DNA of 20,734 nt. It comes from a virus. The notes under the pieces are model-generated. The model was given only the letters and a program-made list of their open reading frames with translations. It did not search any database and was not told the origin of the DNA. The translations under genes and the position numbers were made by a program. The first letter of the stretch is position 1; the number at the start of each line of letters is the position of its first letter. Shown here one piece after another: positions 7,216 through 13,300 of the stretch. Location: positions 1-20,734 of IMG/VR virus record IMGVR_UViG_3300012928_000058. One strand, 5' to 3'.

Positions 7216-7497
7216 ATGCTAGTAAACGAAATCATATCATCTGACCTTTCAGAGAAACAAATATGGGGAAGACGTGGCAAGAAGCTAGTTAGAAAGTACA
7301 GATGTGCTTCTGGTAGACGTCAAGGTCGCATTGTTGCTAATATTGCACAATGTTTTGCCGCTCCTAATATGAAGGCTAGAATGTCAATGAAACGCACTAG
7401 AGCAAGACTAGGTGCTAGAATGGCACGAAAAGCACGTAGAACAAAAAGAACTAATCCAGCTTCAATTGCTTTGAAAAGATTGAACAAGAGAGGTTGA
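7216..7497 (+). CDS. Arg/Lys-rich internal protein, first paralogue
   Basis: The 93-aa protein has an N-terminal leader MLVNEIISSDLSEKQIWG followed by a strongly basic body (KKLVRKYRC, KMRMKRTRARLGARMARKARR-like stretches, end KRLNKRG). Cys30 and Cys46 are spaced 16 apart, as in the next gene's product, and the block [KV]VRKYRCxSG-x-[RK]-x-GRIVA is shared. The charge suggests DNA binding or condensation inside the capsid; I recall equivalents in marine T4-like phages without assigned function. The VNE at residues 3-5 deviates slightly from the [LI]xE cleavage rule. The stop lies one base before the next start. Confidence 0.75.
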   Translation: MLVNEIISSDLSEKQIWGRRGKKLVRKYRCASGRRQGRIVANIAQCFAAPNMKARMSMKRTRARLGARMARKARRTKRTNPASIALKRLNKRG

Positions 7498-7498
7498 A

Positions 7499-7816
7499 AT
7501 GCAGATTAATGAGATCATACCTGAAGGTGCAATACAAATATTCGGTAGAAGCAAAGGTAAGGTAGTTCGAAAATACAGATGCACAAGCGGTCAAAAGAAA
7601 GGACGTATTGTTGCAAAGCCTCAGACTTGCAGTAACCCTATTAGAGTGTCAAGTAGAATTAGTATTAAAAAAGCAAAAGCTAGAAAGTCTCCACTCATTA
7701 AAATTAAAAGTAGATATACAAAACGTATGAGTCCAACAAGTAGAAGACTTACGAGGTTAAATAAAACTAGAATGAAACCAACTAAACGAACAGCTAAACG
7801 TAAGAGAATGAAATAA
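7499..7816 (+). CDS. Arg/Lys-rich internal protein, second paralogue
   Basis: This 105-aa protein is a diverged tandem copy of the preceding gene product. It starts MQINEIIPEGAIQIFGR, shares VRKYRCTSG and GRIVA, and has Cys28 and Cys44 with the same spacing. The C-terminal half is almost all Lys, Arg, Ser and Thr (ending KRTAKRKRMK), typical of nucleic-acid-condensing proteins. The INE at residues 3-5 fits the [LI]xE cleavage rule of T4-type prohead protease. The stop overlaps the next ATG (TAATG). Confidence 0.75.
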   Translation: MQINEIIPEGAIQIFGRSKGKVVRKYRCTSGQKKGRIVAKPQTCSNPIRVSSRISIKKAKARKSPLIKIKSRYTKRMSPTSRRLTRLNKTRMKPTKRTAKRKRMK

Positions 7817-8268
7817 TGAGATTCCACGAATTTAATCAAAGAACAGATGAAGTGCTACCGGCAGTAGGAGCGGCAGTAGGTGCTGTGGGTAGAGTTGCCG
7901 CGAAGGGTGCTATGGCGGCAGGAAGAGTAGGAGCCAAAATGGGAACAGCCGCGGCTAAAGGTGCAGGTAAGGTAGCCGCTAAAGGAGTCAAAGCAGGTGC
8001 AAACATGGCTAAACAAGCTGGTATGAAGATGGCACAAGGTGTTGCAAAAAAAGCACAAAAGGTTGGTAGAGAAGTAGGCGATATGGCCGCACAACAATTA
8101 TTGAAACCAGGAGCAGAACTTCCAGTGGGAGGACAACAGGTTAAAGTAGATAAAGTTACAGGTGACGAAGTAACATTGGCAGATCCTAAAAACAAGGATG
8201 CTCCAAAAACAGTCATTAAGAAAAAAGATCCAATTATCAAAACAGCTTTGGATAACATGATATCATGA
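7816..8268 (+). CDS. Ala/Lys/Gly-rich histone-H1-like protein with capsid-type leader
   Basis: The 150-aa protein begins MRFHEFNQRTDEVLPAVG. Residues ~15-90 are low-complexity Ala/Gly/Lys with repeated AAKG and AGxVxAK units, much like the tail of histone H1 or bacterial H1-like proteins. The C-terminal third (GGQQVKVDKVTGDEVTLADP) looks like a small beta domain. It is likely basic overall and may help neutralise packaged DNA; this is inference. The FHE leader is a near match to the [LI]xE cleavage rule. It overlaps its neighbours by one base upstream and four downstream, so the genes are tightly coupled. Confidence 0.72.
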   Translation: MRFHEFNQRTDEVLPAVGAAVGAVGRVAAKGAMAAGRVGAKMGTAAAKGAGKVAAKGVKAGANMAKQAGMKMAQGVAKKAQKVGREVGDMAAQQLLKPGAELPVGGQQVKVDKVTGDEVTLADPKNKDAPKTVIKKKDPIIKTALDNMIS

Positions 8269-8471
8269 AGATAAATGAACTGATACATGAATTCACTATC
8301 CATCAAACCAATGAAGAAAAGGATCTTTTGAAACGTATGCAAGACGTACGACCATTTAACAGTTATTCAGAACGAGAAAGACTCATAATCGAGAATCTAA
8401 TAAGGAAAGCATTAGTAAGTAAGATAGTTGAGGGAAAAACTGTAATGGTTGTAGCGAATGAATATCGATAA
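8265..8471 (+). CDS. Small conserved phage protein with capsid-type leader
   Basis: The 68-aa protein begins MKINELIHEFTIHQTNEEKD and is helical and charged (SERERLIIENLIRKALVSKI in the middle). I recall similar short proteins in T4-like cyanophages; no function is known to me. INE at residues 3-5 fits the [LI]xE rule, and a second IHE follows at 7-9. The ATG overlaps the previous stop (ATGA), and the 3' end overlaps the next gene by 14 bases. Confidence 0.7.
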   Translation: MKINELIHEFTIHQTNEEKDLLKRMQDVRPFNSYSERERLIIENLIRKALVSKIVEGKTVMVVANEYR

Positions 8472-8886
8472 GCAATTAGCAAAACAATTAGAAGAAATCA
8501 TCGAAACAGGTTTGGATCAAGTTGCGATTCCTTATCAAAAAGGTAATAGCATACGAGTCAAAAACTACGTGATTAGAAGTCATAGAAATGGTTATAGGCT
8601 GTTTGATATTGCTACAAATAGTCATATCGTAACAACATTTACCAAGACTGCCGCACTTGCAATAGCAAAATTATTAGCCGAAAAGCAGAATTTTGAGCTA
8701 AAACAACTTATAAAATTGGATGATAAGGTAGCAAAGCACTATATGGATGCACTTTATGCCAAGAATACTATAAAAAGAGGTGGTTCTACTGAAAGAATTG
8801 AAACAGCAGAAGTGAGATTTGAAATAGCAACAGAGAATGCTTGGACCGCTTTAGCTGACATAGAAAGATATATATTTGATAAATAA
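8458..8886 (+). CDS. Conserved T4-like marine phage protein, function unknown
   Basis: The 142-aa protein begins MNIDKQLAKQLEEIIETGLDQ, followed by IPYQKGNSIRVKNYVIR and a helical C-terminus. I recall close counterparts in cyanophages, always hypothetical. It lacks the capsid-leader pattern of its neighbours. The start at 8458 lies inside the 3' end of the preceding gene, so coupled translation is likely. The stop codon lies within a late-type GATAAATA motif that probably drives the next gene. Confidence 0.75.
   Translation: MNIDKQLAKQLEEIIETGLDQVAIPYQKGNSIRVKNYVIRSHRNGYRLFDIATNSHIVTTFTKTAALAIAKLLAEKQNFELKQLIKLDDKVAKHYMDALYAKNTIKRGGSTERIETAEVRFEIATENAWTALADIERYIFDK
8878..8885 (+). promoter_or_regulatory. 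Late-type promoter GATAAATA
   Basis: GATAAATA overlaps the end of the preceding gene and lies about 32 bases before the ATG at 8918, with AAAGGA between. It matches the minus-strand motif before the lipase gene exactly. Confidence 0.55.
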
Positions 8887-8917
8887 ATGTGTAGGTTGAT
8901 AATAAAAGGAATTAACA

Positions 8918-9796
8918 ATGCAGATTAGAGAATTTACTAGACCCGTAACAGTAGCAACACTGAACGAAAATCTTCAGAAAAGATTCGGGCAAAAAATAGA
9001 TGTATCAAAATTTACATTAGAGCAATTAGAAGATGCTCGCAACAGAGTTAGAACACTTTTATCACAAGTAGAAACAAATGAAAGTTTCGATTCAGTGAAC
9101 ACCAGCGATGTATACCAAAAGAATAAATTATTCCTTGATATTCTCAACCAAGCCATTGCTGAAGCTGATCACGATAAAGAAGATGAAAAAGACGATGATA
9201 AGAAGATGGTTGTATCTAAAGCAGATAAGAAAAACAATACACCTGCTTATCAAAACTATAAAAAAGGCGACAAGCGTTACAAAGCCGCAGATGATCTAAA
9301 TGAAGGGGCAGAAGAAGAGGCCGCTCTTACTATGGCCGCAAAGGACATGGTAGACAGAGTTACAGGCTGGATGGAAGACACAGCAGAAATGCAAACTGAA
9401 TCTATGTTAGAAATAGGCGACAAGATTAGAGATGAAATGGGTGTTGAAAAGTCGGAAGAATTTATCGGCAGTGTTAAACCAGCACTTGAAAGTTTATTCA
9501 CGTCATTGGAAAGCACCAGAGACGCTCTAACAAGTGGCGTAGCCATTTTGACGGGCGAAGGCGCACCAGCTACAATGGGCGATGAAGTTCCTGCAGAAGA
9601 TCCAGAAGGCGAAATGGAACCAACAGTTGACGCAGAAGCAGGAGCGGAAACAGAAGACCCAGCAGAAGGCGACGAGTTTGCAACCGCAGATGCATCAGCA
9701 GGAGGCGATGAACCGGCAGACAGGGCCAAACGCGAAAGCGTTGAATTAAGCAGAAAATTAGGTTTGCTCTTAGCAGACTCAAAAAAAAAGGCCTAA
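8918..9796 (+). CDS. Acidic prohead-core-like protein, zero-frame product
   Basis: The 292-aa protein begins MQIREFTRPVTVATLNENL (IRE fits the [LI]xE cleavage rule). It continues with a helical region (LEQLEDARNRVRTLLSQVE), a Lys/Asp-rich linker (~residues 85-125) and the conserved block KDMVDRVTGWMEDTAEMQTE. A low-complexity Glu/Ala/Asp segment (~215-270) follows, and it ends LLLADSKKKA. I recall homologues in T4-like cyanophages as structural or prohead-core proteins. The high acidity fits a scaffold or internal core role. The zero frame stops right after A9-G at 9781-9790, and the -1 frame continues (see the extension entry). AAAGGA precedes the ATG. Confidence 0.82.
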   Translation: MQIREFTRPVTVATLNENLQKRFGQKIDVSKFTLEQLEDARNRVRTLLSQVETNESFDSVNTSDVYQKNKLFLDILNQAIAEADHDKEDEKDDDKKMVVSKADKKNNTPAYQNYKKGDKRYKAADDLNEGAEEEAALTMAAKDMVDRVTGWMEDTAEMQTESMLEIGDKIRDEMGVEKSEEFIGSVKPALESLFTSLESTRDALTSGVAILTGEGAPATMGDEVPAEDPEGEMEPTVDAEAGAETEDPAEGDEFATADASAGGDEPADRAKRESVELSRKLGLLLADSKKKA

Positions 9797-10095
9797 CGCT
9801 ATCTGAAGAAACCAGAGACGGTCTGGCACAGGTTCTACACTTAAAACTTCAACAAGGCGCAACTAAAATTAGTTGGAATGACCTTAACGATTTCCTCGAC
9901 AACGTAGGCAGTGAACACTTTGACAAAGACAGTTTCGTACAGGCCTTTAACAACGACAAAAGAATTCAAGACATGGTCGACAGTTTCGATGAGAACGGTG
10001 TTACGCTAAAGGGTGGAGCAGAACCAAAAGCAGAACCTGAAGACGATACTGTCGACAACATGGCATCCAGAGCCGCAAACAAAGCAATATCATAA
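8918..10095 (+). CDS. Acidic core-like protein, predicted -1 frameshift product
   Basis: At 9784-9790 the zero-frame bases A_AAA_AAG form a classic bacterial -1 slippery heptamer, four bases before the UAA at 9794. Slipping back one base continues with GGC CTA ACG and stays open for 101 codons to the stop at 10093-10095. The extension reads GLTLSEETRDGLAQVL, includes ISWNDLNDFLDNVG and MVDSFDENGVTLKGG, and ends NMASRAANKAIS. Its acidic, helical composition matches the upstream part. Its first ATG is about 60 codons in and has no ribosome site, so it is not a separate gene. A weak stem (CCAGA 9812-9816 with TCTGG 9822-9826) lies downstream. Alternatives are RNA polymerase slippage on A9 or an indel error in the homopolymer. 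Confidence 0.6.
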
Positions 10096-10100
10096 TCAAC

Positions 10101-10129
10101 TTGACAAACACCTAGATCTGTTATATACT
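10101..10129 (+). promoter_or_regulatory. Near-consensus sigma-70 promoter
   Basis: TTGACA (10101-10106), a 17-base spacer and TATACT (10124-10129) form an almost ideal host sigma-70 promoter. TGGAG (10136-10140) and the ATG at 10146 follow directly, so the leader is about ten bases or less. It probably starts early expression of the 10146-13289 operon. Confidence 0.9.
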
Positions 10130-10145
10130 AACAGTTGGAGTTAGT

Positions 10146-10745
10146 ATGAGTCTTTTAAGAAAGAGCAACAACATTGAATTTTATGCAGTACCCAATCAAC
10201 ATTGGATCGTTACTGCTGAGTATCCATTTTATAAAGATTTGGAAAAGTTTTTTGATTTTTCTAATGAGGATATAAGCAAAGGATCTTGCACTATAAATGG
10301 AATACAACGTCCTATTAGAAATAATGAATGGGAAAAAGAAAGACAAAATTATAAGGATTGGTTCTTGGATATATTTAGACAAGTTCAAGTTCCAATAAAA
10401 GAAATACACGATAGACAAAATGAACAGGAACATAAAGCCTGGACTATAAATTATTTTCCAGGAGGATGGCAAGCTGGGCATTTTCATAGCACAGAAAAAT
10501 ACAAACAAGAAAATAAAAGATTTGCATCTAGTGTAATGTTTTTTGACAGCTTACAACCAACAAAAGATAATCCATTCAATGGTTGCCTTTACACTATATT
10601 ACAAGACCCTAACGGCTACACTTATGATCACAAGTTTCATCCTAGTCCAGGTAAGGTAGTTGTGATGGACGACAGAGTATGGCATGGTGCATATCCCACA
10701 GAAGATATGAGAAGATGCCTAGTATGGGATTTTGATATAGCATGA
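10146..10745 (+). CDS. Probable 2OG-Fe(II) oxygenase
   Basis: The 199-aa protein resembles the short 2-oxoglutarate/Fe(II) oxygenases common in marine T4-like phages. It shows INYFPGGWQAGHFHSTE (His112 and His114 as metal-ligand candidates). A distal VVMDDRVWHGAYPTEDMRRC follows, with His180 and Arg189/190 fitting the second His and the 2OG-binding Arg of the double-stranded beta-helix fold. The usual HxD/E is HxH...E here, so the ligand assignment is uncertain. The substrate is unknown. It is the first gene after a strong sigma-70 promoter, so probably early. Its stop overlaps the hemC start (ATGA). Confidence 0.65.
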   Translation: MSLLRKSNNIEFYAVPNQHWIVTAEYPFYKDLEKFFDFSNEDISKGSCTINGIQRPIRNNEWEKERQNYKDWFLDIFRQVQVPIKEIHDRQNEQEHKAWTINYFPGGWQAGHFHSTEKYKQENKRFASSVMFFDSLQPTKDNPFNGCLYTILQDPNGYTYDHKFHPSPGKVVVMDDRVWHGAYPTEDMRRCLVWDFDIA

Positions 10746-11485
10746 AGATAGGAGTACGAGGAAGTAAGCTGGCTTTAGCTTACGCAGAAAAAGCCAAACA
10801 GGCAATTGGACAAGGTGAAATTGTTGTAATAGAAACGGCAGGAGATTTGAATCCTGATACTCCTATTAACGAGATAGGCGGTAAAGGAATATTCTGTAAA
10901 GCTATTGAACAACAATTATTAGAAGGAAACATAGATGTTGCGGTTCATAGTCTTAAGGACATGCCAGGAGATGATGAACATCCTGACTTACAAATTTGTG
11001 CAGTCTTAGAACGTAATAGTCCCCACGATGTTCTATTAGGAAAAATAAAAAATAATTTTGTCTTAGGTACTAGTAGTCCAAGACGAAAAGCACAACTAGA
11101 ACAACTGTATGCAAATCAATCAGTGCAGATCAAACCAATTAGAGGAAACATAGATACAAGATTAAAAAAACTTGACGCAGGAGAATATGATGCTATAGTA
11201 TTAGCAGAAGCAGGCTTGCAGGCTCTTGCAATAGAGAGGACTTACACAAAAGTTCCTATTGTTCCAGCAGTAGGACAAGGTATCATAGCTTTGCAAACCA
11301 GAAAAGATGATGTTGAAACAAATGAGGTTGTAAGTAAAGTAAATCATAAGTTAACAAGCGAACACGCAAAATTAGAAAGAGCCTTGTTGAAAGGTATAGG
11401 TGGAGACTGTGAAACAAAGGTTGCCGCAATAGCTACAGGTAGCAATCCTATTAAACTTGAAGCAGTATATTATGCAGATGAATAA
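10742..11485 (+). CDS. hemC: Hydroxymethylbilane synthase (porphobilinogen deaminase), C-terminally short
   Basis: The enzyme joins four porphobilinogens into hydroxymethylbilane, a committed step to haem, sirohaem and cobalamin. The 247-aa protein has the family motifs in order: GVRGSKLALAYA at the N-terminus, GGKGIFCKAIEQQLL, AVHSLKDMP with catalytic Asp73, GTSSPRRKAQL (Arg114/115), RGNIDTRL, and VPAVGQGIIALQ. GGDCETKVAA holds Cys223, the expected attachment site of the dipyrromethane cofactor. The usual length is ~300-315; here domain 3 stops soon after its second strand (LEAVYYADE), so about 60 residues are missing. Active-site residues are retained, so it may work. It overlaps both neighbours. 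Haem-pathway genes are rare in phages. Confidence 0.93.
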   Translation: MKIGVRGSKLALAYAEKAKQAIGQGEIVVIETAGDLNPDTPINEIGGKGIFCKAIEQQLLEGNIDVAVHSLKDMPGDDEHPDLQICAVLERNSPHDVLLGKIKNNFVLGTSSPRRKAQLEQLYANQSVQIKPIRGNIDTRLKKLDAGEYDAIVLAEAGLQALAIERTYTKVPIVPAVGQGIIALQTRKDDVETNEVVSKVNHKLTSEHAKLERALLKGIGGDCETKVAAIATGSNPIKLEAVYYADE

Positions 11486-12005
11486 AATTTTAATGATTAT
11501 GGTATTGGTACTGCTTGGATTTTGTCATCCTGTAAATGCAGAACACAAAGGTCATACTGTTGCGTCTATGGTGCAATGGATAGTTGACAACTCTCGTTAT
11601 GAATATCATGGAGACCCTTATCCTGAAGTATTGCGAGAATCACCCCTGTCAGTATGCTCTGAAATATATCCAGACAGTGAACCACACGATGACTGTAATA
11701 TAGCAGGTTACTATGACCATGAGTCAAATAAAATTGTTATATCTGAAACAGTCACTGAATACATGGTAGAGGATCATTTTACCGAAGTAGTTTTGCTACA
11801 TGAACTGGTACATTTTGTTCAATATTACGATGGCGAATATGAACGAGCTGAATGTAAACAAGCATTAGAAATTGATGCTTTTGAACTACAGGATCAATGG
11901 ATAGATCTACAAGGTATAGACCCAGAACAAAAGAATGATCCACTGTTTGTAGTATTTGTGACCATGTGTGACAGGCACTATGGTCCAATAGGAAATACAC
12001 ATTAG
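11472..12005 (+). CDS. Secreted HExxH zinc-metalloprotease-like protein
   Basis: The ~177-aa protein begins with a signal peptide (MNKILMIMVLVLLGFCHPVNA, likely cut after VNA), so it should act in the periplasm or outside. The core has LLHELVHFVQYY with HELVH at residues 110-114, a zincin motif. Glu133 in LEIDAFELQ is a good third zinc ligand, as in small metallopeptidase-like families such as DUF6647 (from memory). Four or more Cys could form disulfides. Starts at ATG 11472 or 11478 are both possible; neither has a clear ribosome site, and both lie inside the hemC 3' end. The target is unknown: envelope remodelling, lysis or superinfection exclusion are guesses. Confidence 0.75.
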   Translation: MQMNKILMIMVLVLLGFCHPVNAEHKGHTVASMVQWIVDNSRYEYHGDPYPEVLRESPLSVCSEIYPDSEPHDDCNIAGYYDHESNKIVISETVTEYMVEDHFTEVVLLHELVHFVQYYDGEYERAECKQALEIDAFELQDQWIDLQGIDPEQKNDPLFVVFVTMCDRHYGPIGNTH

Positions 12006-12013
12006 GAAATTAA

Positions 12014-12700
12014 ATGACTCTTATTACAGAAAAATATGATTACAAAGAAATACAAAAGAAAAGTGTAGAAGGTAGAAGATTATATGCTTGTCCAGATGGT
12101 AATGCTGTCGCTAGTGTAACAACAATTTTAGATGCTACAAAAGATAAGACACATTTGATTGCTTGGCGTAAAAGAGTTGGAGAAACAAAAGCAAAAGAAA
12201 TTACCACTGAGGCGGCAGGTGTTGGTACACGTATGCACAAATATTTGGAAGACTATATTGCAGACTATCCAAATTGGCCTACACCAGGAAGTAATCCTTA
12301 TGCCCAGCAGGCACATAAAATGGCATCTACTATTAGAGAAAATGTATTAGAAAGCCATGTAACAGAAATATGGGGGAGTGAAGTCCAACTGTATCACCCA
12401 AAAATTTATGCAGGTACAACAGACCTAGTAGGCACTTATGATGATAAGCCTGCAATTATGGATTTCAAGCAGACTAATAAACCTAAGAAAAAAGAGTGGG
12501 TAGAAGATTACTATCTACAATTAACAGCCTATGCTCTCGCACATAACGAATTGTATGGTACTGACATCAAGGAAGGACATGTATTCATGTGTTCTAGAGA
12601 CTTACAGTATCAACAGTTTGATTTATGGCCTGAGGATTTTGCACACTGGGAATCAAAATGGTGGGATAGAGTTTATGAGTACTACGACAAACACAACTAA
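12014..12700 (+). CDS. PD-(D/E)XK nuclease, RecB/Cas4/MGME1-like
   Basis: The 228-aa protein has the motif series of single-domain RecB-type nucleases: GTRMHKYLEDY (His75, Glu79), YAGTTDLVG (Asp137), AIMDFKQT (Asp150-x-Lys152) and EDYYLQLTAYA (Gln169, Tyr173). Such enzymes are usually DNA exonucleases. In T4-like marine phages they are common and probably take part in recombination or degradation of host DNA. The gene starts eight bases after the metalloprotease stop with AGGAAATTAA as a weak ribosome site. Its 3' end overlaps the GIY-YIG gene by 26 bases. Confidence 0.85.
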   Translation: MTLITEKYDYKEIQKKSVEGRRLYACPDGNAVASVTTILDATKDKTHLIAWRKRVGETKAKEITTEAAGVGTRMHKYLEDYIADYPNWPTPGSNPYAQQAHKMASTIRENVLESHVTEIWGSEVQLYHPKIYAGTTDLVGTYDDKPAIMDFKQTNKPKKKEWVEDYYLQLTAYALAHNELYGTDIKEGHVFMCSRDLQYQQFDLWPEDFAHWESKWWDRVYEYYDKHN

Positions 12701-13289
12701 GATACAGAAACTGTATCATTTTACACATAACATAACAGGAAAAAAGTATTTAGGACAGACGACCCGTGACTTAAATGTTTATAACGGATCTAGCAAAAGT
12801 TGGTTAGAACATCTTGAAAAATACGGAAATGATTATAGCACAGATATATTATTTGAGTCTGACGATCAAAAACGTTTTAAAGAGGTATGTAAGCATTACA
12901 GCGAGAAGTTTGATATTATAAACAACCCTGATTATTTTAACCTAGTAGCTGAGTATGGAGGAAGTTTAGGCGGAAAGGCTAATCCTAGTTATAAAACAGG
13001 AAAGTATGTAGGCAGATTAGATGACCCTGAACTTTACAAAAAATTAGATAGGCAAAAACACGCAGAAACATGGGAAGCAAAAAGAAAGCATACACATCCT
13101 AGAATGAACTTTTACTATCATAAACGTATGGGAAACAAGCAACGTGCAGAATACTATTGGAATAAATGGTATAAAATGGCGCCTAAAAAAAGCAAAAATA
13201 GACAAGCGATATGGTCCACAGATACATTTGAAATGTGGTACAATCGTAAGGGCAACGACTTAGACTTCAGGCATAAATACACTATATAA
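12675..13289 (+). CDS. GIY-YIG family endonuclease, probably homing type
   Basis: The 204-aa protein starts MSTTTNTTKIQKLYHFTHN; the GIY-YIG core reads KLYHFTHNITGKKYLGQTTRD (residues ~11-31, split by the T-G-K-K turn). It is followed by YNGSSKSWLEHLEKYG, typical of phage free-standing endonucleases such as the T4 Seg group. A basic C-terminal part (KRKHTHPRMNFYYHKR, then KKSKNRQAIW) probably binds DNA. The ATG at 12675 lies inside the upstream nuclease gene. A GIY-YIG gene between two functional genes is typical of homing endonucleases that spread by recombination. The cut site is unknown. Confidence 0.83.
   Translation: MSTTTNTTKIQKLYHFTHNITGKKYLGQTTRDLNVYNGSSKSWLEHLEKYGNDYSTDILFESDDQKRFKEVCKHYSEKFDIINNPDYFNLVAEYGGSLGGKANPSYKTGKYVGRLDDPELYKKLDRQKHAETWEAKRKHTHPRMNFYYHKRMGNKQRAEYYWNKWYKMAPKKSKNRQAIWSTDTFEMWYNRKGNDLDFRHKYTI
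13272..13280 (+). promoter_or_regulatory. Late-type promoter CATAAATAC
   Basis: CATAAATAC lies at the 3' end of the endonuclease gene, followed by AAGGAG (13288-13293) seven bases before the GTG start at 13301. It probably drives the tail-fibre gene late in infection. Confidence 0.6.
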
Positions 13290-13300
13290 GGAGTTTAACA

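Noticed and set aside
7836-8342. 168-codon open frame on the minus strand
   Set aside because: It mirrors the low-complexity Ala/Lys-rich gene on the plus strand, gives an unlikely Ala/Thr/Pro-rich protein, and has no ribosome site or promoter of its own.
9277-9729. 150-codon open frame on the minus strand
   Set aside because: It is the complement of the acidic Glu/Ala-rich segment of the core-like gene; the Ser/Ala/Pro composition is a by-product of that segment.
9797-10095. Non-coding gap or decayed pseudogene after the core-like gene
   Set aside because: The -1 frame is fully open with coherent protein-like sequence and joins exactly at a slippery site, so a frameshift extension (or a sequencing indel) explains it better.
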